From Planctomycetota bacterium (GTDB lineage Bacteria; Planctomycetota; PUPC01; JACPCR01), in NCBI GenBank assembly GCA_030740295.1, contig JASLXP010000990.1:1-5696 (forward strand): a DNA stretch of 5,696 nucleotides, written 5' to 3'. Below the pieces are notes generated by a model. The model was not told the origin of the DNA. It searched no databases and worked only from the letters and a program-made list of their open reading frames with translations. The translations under genes and the position numbers were made by a program. Shown in pieces: positions 1-4,058 of this stretch; the first letter of the stretch is position 1; each line of letters opens with the position of its first letter.

Positions 1-221
1 ACCACGATCGCATACAGACCTTCAGAGGACCAGGATCATTGACTGTCAACGCTGGTCTGAATGAAGATGTAAAGGAAGAGCTCTCCGGCCGCGGACACAA
101 GCTTGATGTCAGGGCATCCGCAATTGGGGCACCTGTCATGCTTTACATCAACCAGGAAAGCGGCGAGTTCCTTGCTGCCGGGGATCCGAAGGCCCACCGA
201 CACGCGGCGGGGCTTCGCTAG
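1..221 (+). CDS. ggt: Gamma-glutamyltranspeptidase, C-terminal end (5' end outside window)
   Basis: This is the 3' end of a gene already open at the left edge; codons are in frame from base 3 and the TAG stop is at 219-221. About 72 residues are visible. They match the C-terminal end of the small subunit of gamma-glutamyltranspeptidase: a helix ending in L-S-G-R-G-H-K-L, then strand-like A-I-G-A-P-V-M-L-Y-I, then E-F-L-A-A-G-D-P-K ending in H-A-A-G-L. This corresponds to the family's usual 'RGH ... G ... GA(S/A)DPR..G.A.G' ending. The family is an N-terminal nucleophile hydrolase that self-cleaves into two subunits and transfers or hydrolyses the gamma-glutamyl group of glutathione, normally in the periplasm or outside the cell. 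The catalytic Thr and the cleavage site lie upstream of the window, so activity cannot be judged. The gene converges on the large minus-strand gene across a repeat-filled spacer. A related N-terminal nucleophile acylase is a less likely alternative. Confidence 0.8.
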   Translation, partial: HDRIQTFRGPGSLTVNAGLNEDVKEELSGRGHKLDVRASAIGAPVMLYINQESGEFLAAGDPKAHRHAAGLR

Positions 222-311
222 CTAGCCGCCATTTCTCACAAGTTTCCGGCCCAGCCTTGTGGCGACAGGCTGGCAGATTCGTTCGTAAAAAGTCGCATTG
301 ACATTTGCTGC

Positions 312-362
312 GTAGCTGCGGCGTCCCGCCGCAGAAATTCGGCGGCGAGACTCCGCCGCTAC
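312..362. repeat. Palindromic core, copy 1
   Basis: This 51-bp core runs from GTAGC to GCTAC. It can fold as two side-by-side hairpins: CTGCGGCG/CGCCGCAG with a TCC loop, then CGGCGGCG paired with the region ending CCGCCG. In this copy the second hairpin has one mismatch, because a T replaces the G seen in copy 3. The ends also pair with each other, giving a junction-like or single long-hairpin alternative. Confidence 0.8.
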
Positions 363-409
363 CACAGGATGCCACCAGCCTGTCAGCCGTTTGCATTGAC
401 ATTTGCTGC

Positions 410-457
410 GTAGCTGCGGCGTCCCGCCGCAGAAATTCGGCGGCGAGACGCCGCTAC
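410..457. repeat. Palindromic core, copy 2 (3 bp shorter)
   Basis: This is the 48-bp version of the core. The first hairpin, CTGCGGCG/CGCCGCAG with a TCC loop, is intact. The second stem is shortened to GCGGCG-AGA-CGCCGC, 6 bp plus one possible G-T pair. The loss is one GCC triplet in a GCC-rich run, consistent with replication slippage. Confidence 0.8.
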
Positions 458-504
458 CACAGGATGCCACCAGCCTGTCAGCCGTTTGCATTGACATTTG
501 CAGC

Positions 505-555
505 GTAGCTGCGGCGTCCCGCCGCAGAAATTCGGCGGCGAGACGCCGCCGCTAC
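505..555. repeat. Palindromic core, copy 3 (best-paired)
   Basis: Both 8-bp hairpins are perfect here: CTGCGGCG/CGCCGCAG with loop TCC, and CGGCGGCG/CGCCGCCG with loop AGA, separated by AAATT. The whole core can instead fold as one long hairpin. The outer 14 bases GTAGCTGCGGCGTC pair with GACGCCGCCGCTAC with a single mismatch, and an inner CCGCCG/CGGCGG stem closes an 8-base loop. The two folds are mutually exclusive. Confidence 0.85.
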
Positions 556-634
556 CACAGGATGCCACCAGCCTGTCAGCCGTTTCTTTTCCTGGATGTT
601 GCGGGACAGATGACGCTCCGGCTTTAGCGCACAG

Positions 635-655
635 GGCTGACAGCAGCCTGTCGCC
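635..655. other. Bulged hairpin overlapping the right inverted-repeat arm
   Basis: GGC-T-GACAG pairs with CTGTC-GCC around a CAGC loop: 8 bp with one bulged T. It uses the same bases as the 644-657 arm, so it competes with long-range pairing to 259-272. It lies about 410 bp past the ggt stop and has no T run after it, so a terminator role is weak. Confidence 0.35.
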
Positions 656-781
656 ACGCCATTCAAGGCGTCTGATCCTTGAGAAATGCGGGCTAGAAGC
701 AGAAGCGGGACAGAGCGATGAGTTGCTGACGAGGAAATGCAGAGAAGCAAGACCAGCGGGGATCCGCATCTAGTCTAGTTC

Positions 782-809
782 GCGCAGGCTGACGATGCGT
801 CAGAGGCGC
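782..809 (-). terminator. Possible terminator hairpin of the glycosidase-like gene
   Basis: CTGACG-ATG-CGTCAG (789-803) is a perfect 6-bp stem. It extends outward through a small internal loop to GCGC/GCGC (782-785 with 806-809). It lies about 20 bases past the stop of the minus-strand gene, the right place for a terminator. No T-rich tail follows on the minus strand, so intrinsic termination is uncertain. Confidence 0.3.
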
Positions 810-827
810 TTATGGCCGCCTGCCTGA

Positions 828-3752
828 TCATTTCACACGCTTCCAGTCCACGGTAACGCTCCAGCTTTGGCCGGGCTTGAGTTTGAGGTTCCGGCATACG
901 AATTCTGCCGTGGATGCCGCCTGCCCGCCTGAGTCCCAGAAGACGAATTTGTAGAGCTTGCCTTCTTCGACGCGGGCTTCTACTTCCACGGGGCTCCAGC
1001 CGCATCCGAACCTGACACGCGGCTCGGTCACAGTTCGGGATACGTCCATCGCGTACATGTCGAGACGTTTTACTATCGGCTGGCCGGCCAGGTGGTATGC
1101 GTTCTTCAGGAAGTTGCGCTTGAACTCGATGGGGCCTTTCTCGCCCCACAAGCGCACCCAGCCTTCGTCCTCCGTCGTTCGTGTGAGGAAGGATGGAGTG
1201 GCCGTATGTCGATAGGCGAATTCCTTGAGTTGATTGCCAGAATTCGTCAGGCGAGTTGTTACGCGGAAGGAGCCGGTCTTCTCCGGCACGACCAGTGTTC
1301 TGGTCACCTTGATGTCTGACAGGCATCCCCGCGCGGCTTTGGGAATGACACGCTCGGTGGTGAGAAGCATCCCACCATCGTGGACCTTGTGCTCGATAAC
1401 CTTCACCTCGCCTTCGACGAAATGAGCAGGCGCCCACGTCGCATCAACAGCCAGGGAATGTGGTCCGAGCCGGTAGGCCACGTCGAAGCCGTCAAGCTTC
1501 CAGTGCAGAACCCGCGCTCCCTTCGATGGCTCGATGACGAGCTCTTCGCGTTTTCTGGCGAAGATGATTTCCGGTTTGCCGTCGTCGTTTATGTCTCTGA
1601 CAGAACAGGTGAGGTCGCCAACCCGTAGGGCCTTCAGCTTGCCGTAGTCCCCAGCATCGCCGATCCTGGCTTTCCTCGCCTCTGCAATGAATTGCATGGA
1701 TGCCTCCCGCTTTTTCCGGATTTCCGGCATACGCTGCTTCATAGCTTCAGCCATGCTTGCCGGGCTCAGGTGGGATGGGGGCACTGCAGCGGGCAAGTAG
1801 GGCTCTATAGAGAAGAAGACCCATCGCAGCGCGCCCACGTGCAGCAGCACACCACGCTCAAGCTCCGAGGCCGTCCAGTACTGCTGACCGCGTGGTGACA
1901 TGAATGAACGCTTTTCCAACGGCTCGCGCAGCACGTACTTGGTTTCCTTCGGAAGGCCATCAAGTTTCAGCTTGAAGAACGTCTCGCTTTCCCGCCAGAA
2001 GTTCCCCACTGCGATCAGGCGCCGACCGTCTCGCTCGAATTCGAAGCTTCGCAGTGTCGCGCCTGCTTCGACCGACGGCACGGGCGTGACAGCTTCCAGG
2101 CTGTGCCGTTTTAGTCTCTTGCCGTTTCGAACGAATGGCTCGAAGGCCACGGCTGTGTCTGCAGCTTCAGCCACTGCTGCCCAGTAACGGTTGTCATAGC
2201 CGTGGGGGAAGACATAGCCCGCGGTCCGGTCGATGCCATTGAGGAAGCAGCAGAGGATGTCAAAAGTAATCGCCTCAGGAAAAGTGTAGGCCGTAGTGCC
2301 CAGAGAAGTACCGTGCCCCCAACTGATGATGGGCCGTTTACCGTCGCGAACATGTCTGTCTGCCCAGGTGCGCGCCATCCCTGCGTATTGATGGAGCACC
2401 AGCCTGCCAGCGATGGGACGACGGCGCGGCGCCGTGATGTCCCACGTCATGTACCCACCCCAAAGCTGTATCCATCTTAGCCGGTTGACGTATTGCTCGA
2501 TGTCCGTCAAGCGGTTGTAGTACTCGTCCTTTTGCGACGGATCGATTTGGGTGCATGCGATCTGGGGGAAGAAATGGCTGTCGATTCCTACTTCCCTGCC
2601 GGCTCTCTGGCACATCTTTTCGAGAGCGGTCAGGACCCGTCCGTGCTGCCACGCGAAGAACCTTTCCCAGACAGCCTTCTGCTTTTTGGCAACGCCAAGA
2701 GGCCAGTCCTTTCGGATCTGCGCGGCTGGAAGTTTCGACCAGCGAATAAACTCCTCACGGCAGCGATCGCAGAAACAACCTTTGCTGAGAAACATGTATG
2801 GTTCCCAGTTCGTCGTCAGATGGTCGCAAGTGCGATCCTCAACAATCAGCTTCCGGATTGTCTTCTGGTACAGGTGTTCCTCGATGTAGGGATGGCTGGT
2901 GTAGACCGCCGTTGGACAGACTGCCCGTTTGAACCTCTCACCCGTCGCAAGATAGAAGGCCACATCCTTCGGGTGCATGCTCCAGCCGAGCATGTACCCG
3001 TTTGCGAGTCCGGCCTCGGACGCTACTTCGATTCCAGCCTTCTTACACGCATAGGTAGTGGGAGCGCCGCGCCCGGCAATGACCCATCCGATCCCGCAGC
3101 GTTTCACGAATTCCCCGTAAACTTTTTCCAGGTTCTCCCCACGGAGATAGAACGTTGGCTTGCGCAACATGGCGCCGACCTTGAAGTCGCCAGGCGTGCG
3201 AGCATGAATGCGCGGCAGCACTTTGAGCTTGAGCACAGAGCGGAGCCCCTCGCGTTGGCCGTCTCGAAACCAGAAGACCGCGTCCGGCAGCCTGGTTTCC
3301 GGTTTGGCTTCAGTAACAACAAGGACGCTCACTCCGCGGCTCATGGCGGAACCCTTCGGCGAAGCGTAGGCGCTTGCCTGCCTGGGCAAGCGAAAGTCGT
3401 GCAGTGTTCGACCTGCTTCCCACGGAATCGATTTCTCAAGCTTGAGGGTAACGTGCCATCCTGCTACTCGAACGCTGTCGGGTAGAGCGACCATCAGGTG
3501 CGGGTCTTTCGGTTCCGTTCCGGAGGGATTTCCGAACCCAAAAAGAAACATCGACGGGTCGCCTTCGGACAGAAAGAACTGCCCGTCCAGCCACTGCATG
3601 GGCCGGCATCGGACGGTCATCGGCTGGTCGCGAGGCGGGTAGTCGAAGTAGGGCTTGCCGCGTTCGATCTCTTCTGACGATGCTGATGCACATGCCACAA
3701 GACCCGCTATAGCCAATACTGCGGTGCACCGGTTCATTGCTCTTTCGTTCAT
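828..3752 (-). CDS. Exported multidomain glycosidase-like protein (TIM barrel, GH42-like Cys cluster, mutarotase-like C-terminus)
   Basis: This intact 974-codon gene ends in TGA (828-830). The N-terminus is a signal peptide: basic start, hydrophobic stretch at about residues 10-20, then L-V-A-C (18-21), which fits a lipobox, with A-S-A|S as a signal peptidase I alternative. I keep the first ATG (3752). A second ATG at 3737 (Met6) would give a more compact signal peptide; neither has a clear ribosome binding site. Inferred layout: beta domain at about 40-180; TIM-barrel-like region at about 190-540; beta domain at about 545-650 ending in V-F-F-S-I-E-P, as many glycosidases do after the barrel; charged helical linker at about 660-700; D-x-N-x-D-G-x-x-E loop at 720-728 (Ca-binding or FG-GAP-like); and a beta-rich, galactose-mutarotase-like domain at about 735-972. 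Within the barrel, E317 in N-W-E-P is a candidate acid/base, followed by C326-x-C328-x2-C331. The likely role is cleavage of a polysaccharide or glycan outside the cytoplasm. I cannot assign a GH family; substrate and activity are unknown. It is divergent from the LamG-GH2 gene. Confidence 0.85.
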   Translation of the reverse strand: MNERAMNRCTAVLAIAGLVACASASSEEIERGKPYFDYPPRDQPMTVRCRPMQWLDGQFFLSEGDPSMFLFGFGNPSGTEPKDPHLMVALPDSVRVAGWHVTLKLEKSIPWEAGRTLHDFRLPRQASAYASPKGSAMSRGVSVLVVTEAKPETRLPDAVFWFRDGQREGLRSVLKLKVLPRIHARTPGDFKVGAMLRKPTFYLRGENLEKVYGEFVKRCGIGWVIAGRGAPTTYACKKAGIEVASEAGLANGYMLGWSMHPKDVAFYLATGERFKRAVCPTAVYTSHPYIEEHLYQKTIRKLIVEDRTCDHLTTNWEPYMFLSKGCFCDRCREEFIRWSKLPAAQIRKDWPLGVAKKQKAVWERFFAWQHGRVLTALEKMCQRAGREVGIDSHFFPQIACTQIDPSQKDEYYNRLTDIEQYVNRLRWIQLWGGYMTWDITAPRRRPIAGRLVLHQYAGMARTWADRHVRDGKRPIISWGHGTSLGTTAYTFPEAITFDILCCFLNGIDRTAGYVFPHGYDNRYWAAVAEAADTAVAFEPFVRNGKRLKRHSLEAVTPVPSVEAGATLRSFEFERDGRRLIAVGNFWRESETFFKLKLDGLPKETKYVLREPLEKRSFMSPRGQQYWTASELERGVLLHVGALRWVFFSIEPYLPAAVPPSHLSPASMAEAMKQRMPEIRKKREASMQFIAEARKARIGDAGDYGKLKALRVGDLTCSVRDINDDGKPEIIFARKREELVIEPSKGARVLHWKLDGFDVAYRLGPHSLAVDATWAPAHFVEGEVKVIEHKVHDGGMLLTTERVIPKAARGCLSDIKVTRTLVVPEKTGSFRVTTRLTNSGNQLKEFAYRHTATPSFLTRTTEDEGWVRLWGEKGPIEFKRNFLKNAYHLAGQPIVKRLDMYAMDVSRTVTEPRVRFGCGWSPVEVEARVEEGKLYKFVFWDSGGQAASTAEFVCRNLKLKPGQSWSVTVDWKRVK

Positions 3753-3778
3753 GTGAGAAGGGTGATGACGTCAAACGC

Positions 3779-3820
3779 CTTTCCTAATCGTTATCGTAAT
3801 CGTTCTCTTAATCGAATCCT
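3779..3820. repeat. Degenerate hexamer tract (TAATCG / CGATTA)
   Basis: TAATCG occurs at 3785-3790, 3797-3802 and 3809-3814, exactly 12 bp apart, with related hexamers between (TTATCG, TTCTCT) and at the ends. On the minus strand it reads as CGATTA-type hexamers. From memory, degenerate GATTA-C/A-G hexamer runs are common in intergenic DNA of Verrucomicrobiota, Lentisphaerota and Planctomycetota. The spacing could also suit a protein binding one face of the helix. Confidence 0.6.
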
Positions 3821-3829
3821 GGCTTTTCT

Positions 3830-3854
3830 GTCGCGTCCCGCGCTTGTACGCGAC
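3830..3854. repeat. 7-bp inverted repeat
   Basis: GTCGCGT (3830-3836) and ACGCGAC (3848-3854) are perfect reverse complements separated by 11 bp. It lies about 80 bp upstream of the minus-strand gene and could be an operator, but a stem this short can arise by chance in GC-rich DNA. Confidence 0.35.
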
Positions 3855-3912
3855 TCGCGTCTTTCTTCGCATTCGAACTCTCTGAGCTGACTGTTTAATG
3901 CAGCTTCGCTGA

Positions 3913-3942
3913 GTTTCTTTGCAGGCTGCGCTGCGAAGAAAC
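3913..3942. other. Strong hairpin upstream of the LamG-GH2 gene
   Basis: GTTTCTTTGCAG (3913-3924) and CTGCGAAGAAAC (3931-3942) form a 12-bp stem with a single G-T pair and a GCTGCG loop. It is the most stable-looking structure in this intergenic region. It ends 116 bp before the ATG at 4059. No T run follows on either strand, so it looks more like an operator, a processing site or a leader structure than a terminator. Confidence 0.5.
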
Positions 3943-3974
3943 GGCCTGCCGATGGTATATTCGACTCTGGGCAA

Positions 3975-4004
3975 TGATTCTCGATGTTGGACTATTAAGA
4001 ATCA
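3975..4004. repeat. 7-bp inverted repeat near the LamG-GH2 start
   Basis: TGATTCT (3975-3981) and AGAATCA (3998-4004) are perfect reverse complements with a 16-bp AT-richer spacer, about 55 bp before the start codon. The size and position would suit a regulator half-site pair, but this rests on one occurrence. Confidence 0.35.
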
Positions 4005-4058
4005 ACGTTATGGGATCGTCCCCGGCTTCCCAGCTCTGCACCTGCCGTCTTGCTCAAC

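Larger units (their letters stand above)
295..585. repeat. Three tandem copies of a ~98-bp palindromic unit
   Basis: The copies are 295-392 (98 bp), 393-487 (95 bp) and 488-585 (98 bp), abutting without spacers. Each begins GCATTGACATTTGC and ends CCTGTCAGCCGTTT. Copies 1 and 3 differ by two substitutions: CTG against CAG near the start, and GACTCC against GACGCC in the second stem. Copy 2 lacks 3 bp within the second stem. Each unit has a palindromic core and a roughly 47-bp non-palindromic connector. The near identity suggests recent tandem amplification. The length difference is a multiple of three, but there is no sign that the region is translated. It is not a CRISPR array: the units are too long and have no unique spacers. 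Confidence 0.95.
259..657. repeat. 14-bp perfect inverted repeat bracketing the tandem array
   Basis: The left arm GTGGCGACAGGCTG (259-272) is the exact reverse complement of the right arm CAGCCTGTCGCCAC (644-657). The arms lie outside the three-copy array, 22 bp before it and 58 bp after it, and enclose 399 bp in total. The inner 9-mer CAGCCTGTC also occurs in each array copy (376-384, 471-479, 569-577), so the arms are related to the repeat itself. No convincing target-site duplication flanks the arms and there is no transposase. The element could be a non-autonomous mobile element or decayed outer repeat copies in opposite orientation. Confidence 0.55.
222..827. other. Repeat-rich intergenic region between converging genes
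   Basis: This 606-bp spacer lies between the ggt stop and the stop of the minus-strand glycosidase-like gene. The open frames on both strands are translations of the repeat units: they share the same peptide in tandem, lack credible starts and match no family I recognise, so I call no gene. The middle holds the three-copy tandem array (295-585). Bases 222-294 and 586-827 are unique except for the flanking 14-bp inverted repeat and two small hairpins. From 658 to about 780 I see nothing else. Because both neighbouring genes end here, the structured DNA could stop transcription from both sides, but no hairpin is followed directly by a strong T run. Confidence 0.75.
3753..4058. promoter_or_regulatory. 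Divergent intergenic control region
   Basis: This 306-bp spacer separates the starts of two divergent genes for exported carbohydrate-active proteins, so the promoters of both should lie here. I see no convincing -35/-10 pair in either direction; TATATT at 3956-3961 lacks a matching -35. There is no Shine-Dalgarno sequence before the ATG at 4059 or the ATG at 3752. The region holds a hexamer-periodic tract, three inverted repeats (3830-3854, 3913-3942, 3975-4004) and a TGACGTCA palindrome (3766-3773) 14 bp before the minus-strand start. Any of these could be regulator sites. No small gene or tRNA is visible. Confidence 0.6.

Noticed and set aside
301..306. TTGACA-like -35 boxes in each array copy
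   Set aside because: The TTGACA in each unit has no -10-like sequence at suitable distance; the following DNA is the GC-rich palindrome.
295..585. CRISPR array
   Set aside because: Units of 95-98 bp abut directly with no unique spacers between short repeats, and there are no cas genes.
148..773. Several overlapping open frames on both strands in the ggt-glycosidase spacer
   Set aside because: They are translations of the three tandem repeats in different frames. The same peptide recurs in each, rich in Arg/Pro/Ala, with no family resemblance and no credible start.
222..827. tRNA or other structured RNA gene
   Set aside because: The hairpins do not form a cloverleaf with conserved tRNA bases, and the three-copy tandem structure is better explained as a DNA repeat.
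775..1437. 220-codon minus-strand open frame
   Set aside because: It overlaps the 3' part of the 974-codon gene in another frame and is extremely rich in Arg, typical of an out-of-frame shadow.
2493..3485. 330-codon plus-strand open frame
   Set aside because: It is wholly antisense to the 974-codon gene, which has a signal peptide and recognisable glycosidase-like features. The antisense product resembles nothing and reflects GC-rich codon bias.
3956..3998. Sigma-70-like promoter using TATATT (3956-3961) or TATTAA (3993-3998)
   Set aside because: No acceptable -35 lies 16-18 bp upstream of either, so I did not call a promoter.
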